Origin: Tritonibacter scottomollicae
GTDB lineage: Bacteria > Pseudomonadota > Alphaproteobacteria > Rhodobacterales > Rhodobacteraceae
DNA: 64,000 nucleotides
Assembly (NCBI RefSeq): GCF_003003215.1
Contig: NZ_PVUF01000004.1
Coordinates: forward strand, 310,001-374,000
Direction of reading: 5' to 3'
This document shows, piece after piece, positions 17,834 to 26,758 of the stretch. The position numbers and the translations under genes were made by a program. Position 1 is the stretch's first letter. Each line of letters opens with the position of its first letter. Below the pieces are notes generated by a model. The model worked only from the letters and a program-made list of their open reading frames with translations, had not been told where the DNA came from and did not search any database.

Positions 17834-18376
17834 TCAGGCGTCATACACCAGAGAGGCAAGATCGTGCCCATAGGCGTGCAGGAAGACCAGCAGTTCTTCG
17901 AGATCGAGACCCAGCTCCTGCATCCGGGCGAGATCATGATTGACCTCGGACACCTGCAGCTCCGGATATTGCCCCTCGGGGCGCATGTGCAGCATGCAGG
18001 CCAGCGGGCCGCCGCTCTCGGGCGGGATCTGGTTCGACAGCCACGCGGGTTGGCTGCCCATGCTCTCACCCTCGCGCAGCTCAAACAGGTCAAGATATTC
18101 GTCAAAGACGTCTTCGCTGACACCGGCCCAGGTGCCGAGGATGAACTCCTCACCGCGCGAATCCGCAAGCGGAATGGCCAGCACCGCACGCAGGAACCGC
18201 AGGCTTCCGAAGCGGCAGAAATCCTCGGTCAGCACATCGCCTTCTGAGACAAAGATGGCGGTGTTGTCCTGCACCTGCAGATCCGCCGGCACGATGTCGG
18301 GCCGGTCGCAGGAGAGGCTGAGGAGCTGAGCAAAGGTCCCGCCGCAGCAGCGGCACTGACGCGAAGAACTCAGCAT
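17834..18376 (-). CDS. DUF2199 family protein
   Basis: The frame encodes a protein of 180 residues from the ATG at 18376. It starts with a CRCCGG zinc-ribbon-like motif and continues with the PDIVPADLQ, EDFCRFGSLRFLRAVLAIPL and FILGTWAGVSEDVFDEYL segments of DUF2199. The role of that family is unknown. The start is uncertain: an in-frame TTG at 18397 has an AGGGG site just upstream and would add seven residues. A TTG at 18421 lies in the purF terminator tail and is unlikely. Confidence 0.75.
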   Translation of the reverse strand: MLSSSRQCRCCGGTFAQLLSLSCDRPDIVPADLQVQDNTAIFVSEGDVLTEDFCRFGSLRFLRAVLAIPLADSRGEEFILGTWAGVSEDVFDEYLDLFELREGESMGSQPAWLSNQIPPESGGPLACMLHMRPEGQYPELQVSEVNHDLARMQELGLDLEELLVFLHAYGHDLASLVYDA

Positions 18377-18421
18377 ACGGGCAAGATGCGCGTCCAAGAA
18401 GGCGCCCCTTTCGAAAATCAA

Positions 18422-18456
18422 ATAGAGAAAGGCGCTGACCTGTGCGGGTCAGCGCC
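18422..18456 (-). terminator. Terminator between purF and the DUF2199 gene
   Basis: A perfect 10-bp stem (18431-18440 with 18447-18456) with a 6-base loop is followed on the minus strand by TTTCTCTATTTG, a moderate U-rich tail. Confidence 0.7.
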
Positions 18457-18572
18457 ATTGGCGGTGTTTGCGCCGCTCCATTACGCCTGTTGAGCGCAAA
18501 GTGCAATCGCTGAGCATGGTGCGCCACTCAGGTCGCAGCCCCTGTTTGGGCTATGACCCGCGATCTGCCCGA

Positions 18573-20093
18573 TCAGCTGGCCAGCGTGGCGCCGTTCCAG
18601 GATTTGCCCGCATCGGGCATGTCCTTGATTTTCTTGCTGACGCGGCTGCTGCCCTCAAGCGTGTTCAGGTAGTCCTCGCTGACCGATCCGGTGACATACT
18701 GACCGTCAAAGCAGGAGCAATCGAACTGCTCGATCTCTGAATTGCCTTCCTTGGCGGCCCAGACCAGATCCTCAAGTTTCTGGTAGAACAGGGCGTCGGC
18801 GCCCAGTTCCTCGCGAATCTCCTCGAGGTTCAGCCCATTGGCAATCAGCTCGTGTTTCGTCGGCATGTCGATGCCATAGACATTGGGGTGTTTCACCGGC
18901 GGCGAGGCGGAAGCGATGTAGACCTTCTTGGCGCCAGCCTCGCGGCACATCTGTACGATCTTCTTGATCGTGTTGCCGCGTACGATCGAGTCATCGATCA
19001 GCAGGATATTGCGATCCTTCATCTCCAGCGGAATGGCGTTCAGCTTGCGCCGGACCGATTTTTGCCGCTCTTCCTGACCGGGCATGATGAAGGTCCGGCC
19101 GACGTAGCGGTTTTTCACCAGCGCCTCGCGGTAACGGATGCCGAGCGAGTTGGAGACCTCCAGCGCAACGGGGCGGGCACTGTCGGGCACCGGAATGACG
19201 GCGTCGATATCGAGACCGGAGTCGGCGATCTGCTTTGCCAGCGCTTCGCCCATGCGGATCTGTGTCTTGTAGACCGAAATCCCGTCCAGCATGGAATCGG
19301 GGCGGGCCAGATAGACATATTCGAAAATACAGGGCGTCAGCTTGCCTTCGACCGCCTGGAACTCATGCTTGTTGCCCTCCAGATCCACCAGAATCGCTTC
19401 GCCGGGTTTCAGGTCACGGAGTTTCTTGAACCCGTTGATGCCAAAAGCCACGTCTTCGGAGGCAAAGGCATAATCATCCCCGTCGCCTTCTGCGTCGCGT
19501 TGGGCCACCGACAGAGGGCGGATGCCGTGCGGGTCGCGGAAGGCGAGCATGCCAACACCGGCAATCAGGCAGATCACGGAATAGGCGCCCTGCACGCGCT
19601 CCATCGTCATCTTCACCCCGGCAAAGATGTTGCGGATCGGATCGGCGTTGCCGTTGACCTTGATCGCGTCTGCCACCTTGTCGGCGAGCACGTTCAGCAG
19701 GATCTCGGAATCCGAGGTGGTGCGCAGGTGGCGGCTGTATTTGCCGGTGACCTTGGCGCGCTGTTGCTCGGTATTGGTGATATTGCCGTTGTGCACCAGA
19801 TAGATGCCATAAGGCGCGTTCACAAAGAACGGCTGCGCTTCGGCTGCAGAGAGCGACCCGGCAGTGGGGTAGCGCACATGGCCCATGCCAACACGACCCT
19901 GCAGGGTTTCGGCATCCTTTGCGCCGAACACATCCTTGACCAGACCGTTGGCTTTGCGTTCGCGGAAGAACCCGTCGCCGTAGGTGACGATGCCTGACGC
20001 ATCCTGGCCACGGTGCTGAAGCATCAGCAACCCGTCATAGAGTTCCGCAAACACTTGTTCGGTTCTGCTTGCGATGCCCAAGATACCGCACAT
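18573..20093 (-). CDS. purF: Amidophosphoribosyltransferase
   Basis: PurF catalyses the first step of purine synthesis, transferring glutamine amide nitrogen to PRPP. The 506-residue protein starts MCGILGIAS, so the catalytic Cys2 is exposed after methionine removal. There is no propeptide. Together with the EFECS-like C-terminus (IEQFDCSCFDGQYVTG) this places it with the E. coli type and not the propeptide/Fe-S type of Bacillus. The PRPP motif appears as ILLIDDSIVRGNT. The start is fixed by that Cys2. The gene is separated from cvpA by a Hint gene. Confidence 0.96.
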   Translation of the reverse strand: MCGILGIASRTEQVFAELYDGLLMLQHRGQDASGIVTYGDGFFRERKANGLVKDVFGAKDAETLQGRVGMGHVRYPTAGSLSAAEAQPFFVNAPYGIYLVHNGNITNTEQQRAKVTGKYSRHLRTTSDSEILLNVLADKVADAIKVNGNADPIRNIFAGVKMTMERVQGAYSVICLIAGVGMLAFRDPHGIRPLSVAQRDAEGDGDDYAFASEDVAFGINGFKKLRDLKPGEAILVDLEGNKHEFQAVEGKLTPCIFEYVYLARPDSMLDGISVYKTQIRMGEALAKQIADSGLDIDAVIPVPDSARPVALEVSNSLGIRYREALVKNRYVGRTFIMPGQEERQKSVRRKLNAIPLEMKDRNILLIDDSIVRGNTIKKIVQMCREAGAKKVYIASASPPVKHPNVYGIDMPTKHELIANGLNLEEIREELGADALFYQKLEDLVWAAKEGNSEIEQFDCSCFDGQYVTGSVSEDYLNTLEGSSRVSKKIKDMPDAGKSWNGATLAS

Positions 20094-20537
20094 GGCGAGG
20101 CTCCAATATAATCGTTCGTTTTGCTTACAGCCCGGAGGCTGTGGCGACAGAGGCCGCGACGGGAACGTCACAGGCCAGGACCGCGGTGCGATGCGCCGGG
20201 TCATGATGTAGAAGGTTTCTCGTGAACGGGAAGGCGGAGCCAGTGGGGCGCAGCGCGGCGGTAACGCGGGCTGCACTGCGGCTGTTGGGTGCCAGAAGGG
20301 CAGATCCTGCAACACGCGAGGGGCGGCGCAGGTCAGCTGAGTACCGGGTCAACACAGCGGGTTTGGCTCCGAATCCTGTCGAACAGTGACGGCCCTCACA
20401 TAGGCTGTCTCGCGGGCAATGTCATCAAAGGATCACAAAGTCGCGCAGATCCGGGCAGGATTTCCGACCTGAGGCGGCCCGTGGCGCGCTGGCGCGCAAT
20501 CAGAACGTGAAGGGAGGTGTCCGTGGCGGCTGTTCGA
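20094..20537. other. Intergenic region upstream of purF, no gene seen
   Basis: This 444-base gap lies between purF and the Hint gene, both on the minus strand. I see no supported gene. A GGAGCC ribosome binding site and an AT-rich segment (20101-20120) just before purF could carry its promoter. Confidence 0.6.
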
Positions 20538-21263
20538 TCACGCGGCGTAGCGGCCAAACAGCAGGTCGATGGGGTCAAAGGCGGGCAGCGGCGCCGCATC
20601 AAGACCGAGGAATGCGGCATCATCGCCGTCCTCGTCCGAGGTCACTTCGACCGCGATCTCGCATGCGCTGTGATCTTCGCGACCCGCAGCCACGATCTGG
20701 CGCGCCTCGGTGAACGACAGCAGGCTGTAGAACCCGTCGTCTTCTGGCTCTCCGGCGTTCAGCACCAGGCCACCTTCGGTCCACAGCAGTTCTTCTTCGG
20801 CGCATCCGATGTGGATCCGGGCGAGGCGCTGGGGCAGGGCGGTGCTGATGCCATTGTGGCCGATCAGGGCCACCAGCTTCACGGTCACAACCGGAAGGTC
20901 AAAGAGATCGAGAGCAATATCGCCCGAGACCGCCACAACCGCATCGGAGGGCAGCTCAAGGGCTGCGTCATTGCCAAGCGCGCCGACTGGTACATGCACC
21001 ATCGCAGTGAGGCGCGGCACGGAATGACGAATGGTCACCACCTCGCGCTGGCCGCCGTCAAAGGTTTGCACCATGTCACCTGGTCGCAGGGCACGGGCTT
21101 GTTTAAAGCCGCATTCGGTCTCGATCAGGGTGCCGGGCAGCACACCGCCCTGTTGTGGACGGGAGCGGGCGGCGGCCTGATCCTCTGCGTCGTGCAAACG
21201 CAGGTCCAGAAGCAGGTCAACCGGCTGATAGTCTGTAAACGCGGTGGTGTGATCCAGCAGCAT
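20538..21263 (-). CDS. Hint-domain protein lacking the leading cysteine
   Basis: This 241-residue protein has a short N-terminus and then a Hint-type block, GVLPGTLIETECGF at about residues 40-53. ARALRPGDMVQTFDGG and RHSVPRL follow. In most Hint proteins of this kind the block starts C-F-x-x-G-T; here the cysteine position is a valine, so self-cleavage or splicing is unlikely. The region after residue 150 is acidic and unassigned. The ATG at 21263 follows AAGGGA by nine bases. It sits between cvpA and purF, an odd place, and has an operator-like palindrome upstream. Confidence 0.8.
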   Translation of the reverse strand: MLLDHTTAFTDYQPVDLLLDLRLHDAEDQAAARSRPQQGGVLPGTLIETECGFKQARALRPGDMVQTFDGGQREVVTIRHSVPRLTAMVHVPVGALGNDAALELPSDAVVAVSGDIALDLFDLPVVTVKLVALIGHNGISTALPQRLARIHIGCAEEELLWTEGGLVLNAGEPEDDGFYSLLSFTEARQIVAAGREDHSACEIAVEVTSDEDGDDAAFLGLDAAPLPAFDPIDLLFGRYAA

Positions 21264-21360
21264 GTCCAAATGTCCCTTCTGAGAGCGGCGAGGCTTTTTG
21301 CCTTCGTTGATCTCAATTGGCCCCCGAATTGGGACAAGAATGGGGCAGGCTTGGGACAGT

Positions 21361-21372
21361 TTCGGTACCGAA
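21361..21372. promoter_or_regulatory. 12-base palindrome upstream of the Hint gene
   Basis: TTCGGTACCGAA is a perfect palindrome, about 100 bases upstream of the Hint gene start. It sits next to two TTGGGACA direct repeats, so it is a candidate operator. Confidence 0.35.
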
Positions 21373-21596
21373 GCGGGTTTGAGGTGCGAAAAACACAGTC
21401 ATTCCCAAAGGTTAACGGCCTTACTGGTGCAAATTAAGGAGTTGTTAAGGATATTCGCAAGTTTTTCACACAGCCACGGCGGGACGCAGAATCGATTCTT
21501 CAAGGGGGAGCAATCGGGCAGTTTCTGCAAAATTCTGTGAATATCCGGGCTCGGGCCCGGGATCGCTCTGCGGATACGCGCTGGCATCGCGCCGCA

Positions 21597-21624
21597 CGAA
21601 AAAGGGCGCCCGATGAGGGCGCCC
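21597..21624 (-). terminator. Rho-independent terminator of radA-cvpA
   Basis: A perfect 8-bp GC stem (21604-21611 with 21617-21624) with a 5-base loop is followed on the minus strand by a run of six T. It lies 28 bases after the cvpA stop. Confidence 0.85.
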
Positions 21625-21651
21625 CGTTTTAATCTCGTATGTGTGGGACCG

Positions 21652-22206
21652 TCAGCCTTCGCAGGACGAGATCAGGTCTTCGTATTTCTGAGTAACCCAG
21701 CCAAGCGCTTGCTCGGGGTTCTGTTCCTCGACCTTGCCGATCACCTGGTTGAACACTGCGGCAGAGCGGCTCTCGTCGACCATGGTAAAGCTCTGACCGG
21801 TCATCACCACATTATAGACGAAGAAGGCGATCACCACGAGGAGGATGCCGCGCAGGACGCCAAAGAAGAACCCGGCCCCCTGATCAAGCCCCCCCAGTGC
21901 CGAGCGCTGGATCAGACCCGCCAGCAGTGGCGTGAAGAAAGAGACGATGATCAATGCGATCGCGAAGACCGCAAAGAACGCCGCGATCAGCGACAATTCG
22001 CAACTGTCGGCGATGAACTCACCCACCACCGGGATCTCCGCCATGAGCGGTTCTGCCTGGGGGGCGAACATATAAGCCAGCACACCTGCCGCAACCCATC
22101 CGATGATGGCCATGACTTCGCGTACAAAGCCGCGCGCATAGGCGAGTAGTGCCGAAACTACGATGACCAGCGCTACCGCGCCGTCGATAATGGTGAAACC
22201 TTCCAT
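21652..22206 (-). CDS. cvpA: CvpA family membrane protein
   Basis: CvpA is an inner-membrane protein long associated with purF and colicin V production; its exact role is unsettled. The 184-residue product has four hydrophobic segments at about 6-30, 33-50, 68-95 and 105-125. It carries the family-type AYARGFVREVMAIIGWVAAG stretch. It starts at the ATG at 22206 with GAGGG upstream. It lies 43 bases after radA and ends at a strong terminator, so radA-cvpA looks like a two-gene unit. Confidence 0.9.
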   Translation of the reverse strand: MEGFTIIDGAVALVIVVSALLAYARGFVREVMAIIGWVAAGVLAYMFAPQAEPLMAEIPVVGEFIADSCELSLIAAFFAVFAIALIIVSFFTPLLAGLIQRSALGGLDQGAGFFFGVLRGILLVVIAFFVYNVVMTGQSFTMVDESRSAAVFNQVIGKVEEQNPEQALGWVTQKYEDLISSCEG

Positions 22207-22249
22207 GTCCCTCGCCTGTTTGCCCGCGAAAAATACCTTGAGTGGCCTT

Positions 22250-23614
22250 TTAGCCTGCTCCGAAATATTCGCCAACAAATCCTGTGAGGTCAGAGGCCGG
22301 GCGCAGGGTCAGGCCGGGGACGGATACGGATTTGCCGCCACTCGGAGCGATCGACGCCGTGAAACCAAGTTTTTGCGCTTCTTTCAACCGGTTTTCCGTC
22401 TGAGGGGCCGGTCTGAGGGCACCGGACAGAGATATTTCGCCAAAAATCACCGTATCGGAGGGAAGTGCCGTGTCCTCACGCGCGCTCAACAGTGCGGCGG
22501 CCACTGCAAGGTCGGCTGCGGGTTCGGTGATTTTCATGCCACCGGCGACGTTGAGATAGACGTCGAGCCCGGCAAAGGGAATGCCGCAGCGCGCCTCCAG
22601 CACCGCCAGGATCATCGCAAGACGTGAGCTGTCCCAGCCCACCACGGCGCGACGCGGTTGTGAATGGGGTGAGGGCGCCACCAGCGCCTGCATCTCCACC
22701 AGTACCGGGCGGGTGCCCTCGATGCCGGCAAAGACCACCGACCCGGGCGAGGGTTGACCGCGTTCCGACAGAAACAGCGCCGAGGGGTTGAGCACCTGCG
22801 CCAGCCCGGCGCCGGTCATCTCGAACACGCCGATTTCATCGGCGGGACCAAAGCGGTTTTTCACTGCCCGCAGGATGCGGAACTGATGGCCGCGCTCGCC
22901 CTCGAAGTAGAGCACCGTGTCGACCATATGCTCCACCACGCGGGGGCCGGCGATCTGGCCCTCCTTGGTGACGTGACCAACCATGACGATGGACACCCCA
23001 TTTGCCTTGGCGAATGTGGTCAGCTCATGCGCGGCGGCACGCACCTGGCTGACGGAGCCCGGCGCGCTGTCGACATTGTCGGCCCACATGGTCTGGATGG
23101 AGTCGATGATTGCCAGCTGCGGCTTTTCCGCCTCCAGCGTGGTCAGGATATCGCGCAGATTGGTTTCCGCCGCCAGTTTCACCGGCGCGTCGGCCAGCCC
23201 CAACCGTTGCGCCCGCATGCGCACCTGGGCGGAGGCTTCCTCGCCCGAGACATAGATGGTTTTCAGCCCCGCATGGGCAAACTGCGCCGCCGCCTGCAGC
23301 AGCAGCGTTGACTTGCCGATGCCGGGATCACCGCCGACGAGGATCGCCGAGGCCTCCACCAGCCCGCCACCCAGCACCCGGTCCAGTTCTGCGACGCCAC
23401 AATGGGTGCGCGGCGGCGGGGTTTCCTGGGTGGCCAGATTAGTAAGCGGCACCCGCTTGCCCCGCATCGCTCCGAGAGATTTCTTGGCAGGCCCTGCGGA
23501 GGTCAGCCCCTTATCCTCGGAGATCGAGTTCCATTCGCCACAGCCCTCGCAGCGACCGGACCATTTCGAATAAGAGGCCCCACACGCGGAGCAGGAGAAA
23601 GATGTCTTTGCCAT
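22250..23614 (-). CDS. radA: DNA repair protein RadA
   Basis: RadA is a RecA-like ATPase that promotes branch migration in recombination. The 454-residue protein has an N-terminal zinc finger (CSACGASYSKWSGRCEGCGEW with four cysteines, residues 6-24). The Walker A motif is GGDPGIGKSTL. The RadA-specific KNRFGP motif reads VKNRFGPADEIG, and the C-terminal Lon-like domain includes DVYLNVAGGMKI. The start at 23614 is fixed by the zinc finger. A 362-base gap lies upstream. Confidence 0.96.
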   Translation of the reverse strand: MAKTSFSCSACGASYSKWSGRCEGCGEWNSISEDKGLTSAGPAKKSLGAMRGKRVPLTNLATQETPPPRTHCGVAELDRVLGGGLVEASAILVGGDPGIGKSTLLLQAAAQFAHAGLKTIYVSGEEASAQVRMRAQRLGLADAPVKLAAETNLRDILTTLEAEKPQLAIIDSIQTMWADNVDSAPGSVSQVRAAAHELTTFAKANGVSIVMVGHVTKEGQIAGPRVVEHMVDTVLYFEGERGHQFRILRAVKNRFGPADEIGVFEMTGAGLAQVLNPSALFLSERGQPSPGSVVFAGIEGTRPVLVEMQALVAPSPHSQPRRAVVGWDSSRLAMILAVLEARCGIPFAGLDVYLNVAGGMKITEPAADLAVAAALLSAREDTALPSDTVIFGEISLSGALRPAPQTENRLKEAQKLGFTASIAPSGGKSVSVPGLTLRPASDLTGFVGEYFGAG

Positions 23615-23976
23615 GGGGGGAGATGTGGCAGATGTTTCCGATTTGTTCAAGTGGGTGTTGGATGCGTTTTCTGACCGGACATATCCCGAGCGCGGTCTGG
23701 GGAGGGCCGGGGGCGAGGCCCCTCCGTCGCATCCGCAAGGGGGCGCTCCCGCCAGTCGGGCGATCATCCAGAGATGATCTGCTCCTGTTGGGCCCGGCGC
23801 AGCTGCGCTGCGCGGTGACACCAGCAGCGTGTCGGTTGGCGATGGGCAAGGAAAGGATCTGCTGAGAAGCGGTTCAGGGGCAGGTCTGCCCTGAACGCGC
23901 CATCGCCAGTGTAAGGGTACGTCGCAAGCGCCTCAATGATCTGCGACCGCGCGTGCGCGCGGCGGCCCATGGGCCG
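23615..23976. other. Intergenic region upstream of radA, no gene seen
   Basis: This 362-base gap lies between the pqiA-like gene and radA. No gene is supported. It contains GC hairpins, among them GTTCAGGG-N9-CCCTGAAC (about 23873-23897) and a GGGGGCGCTCCCGCC block near 23740. The latter resembles the GC half of the dispersed element. Confidence 0.6.
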
Positions 23977-24477
23977 TCATTGACCCGCTGGCGACGCGCG
24001 GCGGATCTGGCGTTCGGTCAAGATCGACAGGGTAATCGAGGCGAGAATACAGGCGGTGAAAAGATAGAGCCCCCAGGCGGTTTCGATCGTGGCGTAGCCG
24101 ATGCCCTTTGCCAGAGTGATATAGAGCGCAATCAGGAAGACATCCGCCATGGCGAGTTTTCCGAGGACGGAGAGCGCCGGCAGACTGCGCGCATCCAGCA
24201 GGCGGAACTGGACCAGCGCCAGGCCGATGGTTTTGAGGTAGGGCGCGAAGAGTGCAAATGCGGTGACAGTGAGCGCCAGAGCGACATCGCTGCCCCAGAG
24301 GCTCTGCAGGCCGGTGATGACGGAGATTTCGCTGAGGCCGAAGATCGGCAAGATTCCTGCCCGCATCAGAGGGGCAAACCAGGCGATCGGATAGAGGATC
24401 AGCAAAGAAAGGGTGGCGAGGCGGAGCAGAAGAGGTGCTTTTTCTCGCGCGCTGCTCGCCGTCATGGAAGCCGACAC
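23977..24477 (-). CDS. PqiA-like inner-membrane protein
   Basis: The 166-residue protein has four predicted membrane helices and matches half of a paraquat-inducible protein A. It has a LILYPIAWFAPLM segment with a GILPIFGLSEISVITGLQSLW turn and the later SVLGKLAMADVFLIALYI. PqiA works with MCE proteins in lipid transport across the periplasm. No MCE gene is in the window, but mlaE and mlaF homologues are two genes upstream. A GTG at 24477 with GGAGGG is taken as the start; an ATG at 24465 overlaps the previous stop as ATGA. Confidence 0.75.
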   Translation of the reverse strand: MSASMTASSAREKAPLLLRLATLSLLILYPIAWFAPLMRAGILPIFGLSEISVITGLQSLWGSDVALALTVTAFALFAPYLKTIGLALVQFRLLDARSLPALSVLGKLAMADVFLIALYITLAKGIGYATIETAWGLYLFTACILASITLSILTERQIRRASPAGQ

Positions 24478-25184
24478 TTCAATCCCTCCGTATCAAAGTT
24501 GCTTTTTTCGTCAGATCGCGATGCGAGAATACGCTCGGCGACGATGATGGCGGTTTCTGTCTTTGTGCAGGGGCGTTTTTCGGGTTCTGCCACCATGTTG
24601 TTGTAGATCCAAAGACCCATGATACCTACTCCAATTGTTAGACCCACGCCGACCAAATATGCGCGGGGGCGGGTGCCAGCCCCTGTGTGAGACGTGCTTA
24701 TCGGAGGCGCGTCGTCTGGGGGATCAGTTCGCTCTTTTGGCTTGGGGGCCGATGGGTCGTTGCGCAAACATGAGCCGATCGCTGCCGCGACTAGAATGCT
24801 TGCGAAAGTGAACAAAACCGATTTGGTGCTATAGGCGTTGCTCAGCACGTCCTGAGCGCCCTCTACGAAAACAAGCGCAATGCCCGTCAGAAGATAAACC
24901 GTGCCTGCAATGGCAAGAGCGAAGAATGCAAATGAAACTCCGCGTGCGTGACGCGCGAGACCCGCGAGCCCGATAAGTCCCCAGACCAATTGGCTGAATG
25001 CGGCAAACAGGGCCAAGTAGACCCAGACGATCACTTCAACAATGGGGGAGAAAATCGGTGCAAGCACCGGTGTCAGAATTTCTGCGACCAGACTGGCGAA
25101 GGCGGCAAATAGGCTCAGAATGCCTTCGACAATCGGGGCCAATACGGCAGCGAGCATATCGCTGAGCAATACGTTTAAATTCAT
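24462..25184 (-). CDS. Unknown multi-spanning membrane protein
   Basis: I do not recognise this 240-residue protein. It has a long hydrophobic N-terminal half with repeated proline-containing helices (LAPIVEGILSLFAAFASLV, LAPIFSPIVEVIVWVYLALF). Two more membrane segments lie at about 85-140, then a polar linker with PSAPKPKERTDPPDD. A last membrane helix at about 175-195 is followed by a short periplasmic or cytoplasmic tail. Base use is less GC-rich than its neighbours, hinting at acquired or fast-evolving sequence. It overlaps the pqiA-like gene by 16 bases, so the two are coupled. The start is the ATG at 25184; a GTG at 25193 is possible. Confidence 0.65.
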   Translation of the reverse strand: MNLNVLLSDMLAAVLAPIVEGILSLFAAFASLVAEILTPVLAPIFSPIVEVIVWVYLALFAAFSQLVWGLIGLAGLARHARGVSFAFFALAIAGTVYLLTGIALVFVEGAQDVLSNAYSTKSVLFTFASILVAAAIGSCLRNDPSAPKPKERTDPPDDAPPISTSHTGAGTRPRAYLVGVGLTIGVGIMGLWIYNNMVAEPEKRPCTKTETAIIVAERILASRSDEKSNFDTEGLKCRLP

Positions 25185-25220
25185 AAAAATCACTCTTTAA
25201 AAAACAGGGAAAATACCCCT

Positions 25221-25979
25221 CTAGCGCACCGCTTCGATCGGCCCCTCCGCACTGCCGGAGATGAATTGCTCCACGTAAGGGTCGCCCGACTGATCCATCT
25301 CCGCAACCGGGCCGGTCCAGCGGATCTTGCCGCCGTGCAGCATGGCGACATTGTCGGCAATGGCGCGCACAGAGGTCATGTCGTGGGTGATGGTCATGGC
25401 GGTGGCGCCCATCTCCACGACGATCTCACGGATCAGGTCGTTGATGACGCCTGACATGATCGGGTCCAGCCCGGTGGTGGGCTCGTCGAAAAAGATAATC
25501 TCTGGCTCGGCGGCAATGGCGCGGGCAAGGCCGACACGTTTTTGCATGCCGCCGGACAGTTCGGCGGGCAGGCGGTCGGCGACATCGGCCTTGAGACCGA
25601 CACGGCGCAGTTTCTCGATGGCGATCTCGCGGGCCTCGTCCTTGGGGCGCGCGAGGCTACCACGCAGCAGCCGAAAGGCGACATTTTGCCAAACCGGGAG
25701 TGAGTCAAACAGCGCGCCGCCTTGAAACAACATGCCGAAGCGAGACAGGAAGGCATCACGATCACCCTGGCCAACGGGCTTACCATCCACCCGGATCTCG
25801 CCCGTGTCCGGCTCGATCAGGCCAAGGATGCATTTCAGCGCCACTGATTTGCCGGTGCCGGAGCCACCGATGATCACCGTTGAGGACCCCTTTGCCACAT
25901 CGAGGTCAACACCACGCAGCACCGCGTTCGAGCCAAAGGCCTTGGCGACCTGGCGCATTTCAATCATCGGTTGGGTCAT
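25221..25979 (-). CDS. ABC transporter ATP-binding protein, MlaF-like
   Basis: The 252-residue ATPase has Walker A (GGSGTGKS), the signature LSGGMQKRVGLARAI and Walker B leading to FFDEPTTGLDPIMSG. The GMQKRVGLARA form and the DEPTTGLDPIMS stretch are typical of MlaF/Ttg2A lipid-transport ATPases. With MlaE it would power phospholipid movement between inner membrane and periplasm, maintaining outer-membrane asymmetry. Its start overlaps the mlaE stop by four bases. No MlaD (MCE), MlaB or MlaC gene follows, unlike the standard mla operon. Confidence 0.88.
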   Translation of the reverse strand: MTQPMIEMRQVAKAFGSNAVLRGVDLDVAKGSSTVIIGGSGTGKSVALKCILGLIEPDTGEIRVDGKPVGQGDRDAFLSRFGMLFQGGALFDSLPVWQNVAFRLLRGSLARPKDEAREIAIEKLRRVGLKADVADRLPAELSGGMQKRVGLARAIAAEPEIIFFDEPTTGLDPIMSGVINDLIREIVVEMGATAMTITHDMTSVRAIADNVAMLHGGKIRWTGPVAEMDQSGDPYVEQFISGSAEGPIEAVR

Positions 25980-26758
25980 AGCGAGAAAAACACCCCGGTC
26001 AGCACAAAGTTGGCGGCGAGGATCAGCACGGCGGCGGCCTCGACCGAGCTTTTGGTGGCCTGTCCCACGCCCTGCGCGCCGCGGCCCGACTGCATGCCGT
26101 AGTAGCAGCCCATGAGGGCGGCGATGGTGCCGAAGGCCGCGCCCTTGACCAAGCTCGAGACGATATCGCGCAGTTCGAGGAAATCGACGGTGTTCTTGAG
26201 GTAGGCGGCGGCGTTGAAGTCAAGCGTCTCGGTGGCCACCACATAGCCGCCCATGATGCCGATGATATCGCCGACACCCACCAGCACCGGCACGGTGATC
26301 AGGGCTGCCAGCACACGCGGGGCGACGAGGTATTTCATCGGGTTGGTAGAGAGCGTTACCAGCGCGTCGATCTGCTCGGTCACCTTCATGGTGGCGATTT
26401 CGGCGGCAATCGACGAGGTCACCCGCGCCGCGATCATCAGGCCCACCAGCACCGGGCCGAGTTCGCGCACCATGCCGATGGCGACGATCTGCGGCACCAC
26501 GGCTTCGGCGTTGAAACGTGCGCCACCTGCGTAGATCTGCAGCGCCAGCGCGCCGCCGGTGAAGATCGCGGTCAGCGCCACCACGGGCAGGGACAGCCAC
26601 CCGACCTGCAGCAAAGCCAGCAGGAACTCGCGCGGATAAAACGGCGGGCGCATCATGTGGCTGAAAGTCGAGGCGGCAAAGCGGGTGATCCGCCCGAGGG
26701 CGGCGAGGCGGCCCAGCGACGTGCGGCCGATCATCCCAAGGGCAGAGGCGGGGGTCAT
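25976..26758 (-). CDS. ABC transporter permease, MlaE-like
   Basis: This 260-residue integral membrane protein has the MlaE family layout: an amphipathic N-terminus, then five hydrophobic segments. The conserved stretches [21 protein letters not shown] and [15 protein letters not shown] (about 115-150) are present, as is a C-terminal GLMGCYYGM-like [19 protein letters not shown]. It partners the following ATPase in lipid transport. It overlaps the alr stop upstream and the mlaF-like start downstream by four bases each, so alr, mlaE and mlaF are likely one transcript. Confidence 0.9.
   Translation of the reverse strand: MTPASALGMIGRTSLGRLAALGRITRFAASTFSHMMRPPFYPREFLLALLQVGWLSLPVVALTAIFTGGALALQIYAGGARFNAEAVVPQIVAIGMVRELGPVLVGLMIAARVTSSIAAEIATMKVTEQIDALVTLSTNPMKYLVAPRVLAALITVPVLVGVGDIIGIMGGYVVATETLDFNAAAYLKNTVDFLELRDIVSSLVKGAAFGTIAALMGCYYGMQSGRGAQGVGQATKSSVEAAAVLILAANFVLTGVFFSL

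Larger units (their letters stand above)
21264..21651. other. Intergenic region with palindrome and direct repeat
   Basis: This 388-base gap lies between cvpA and the Hint gene and is visibly richer in A and T than its surroundings at about 21300-21540. It holds the cvpA terminator, two copies of TTGGGACA (21339-21346, 21351-21358) and a perfect 12-base palindrome TTCGGTACCGAA (21361-21372). No gene is supported. Confidence 0.6.
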
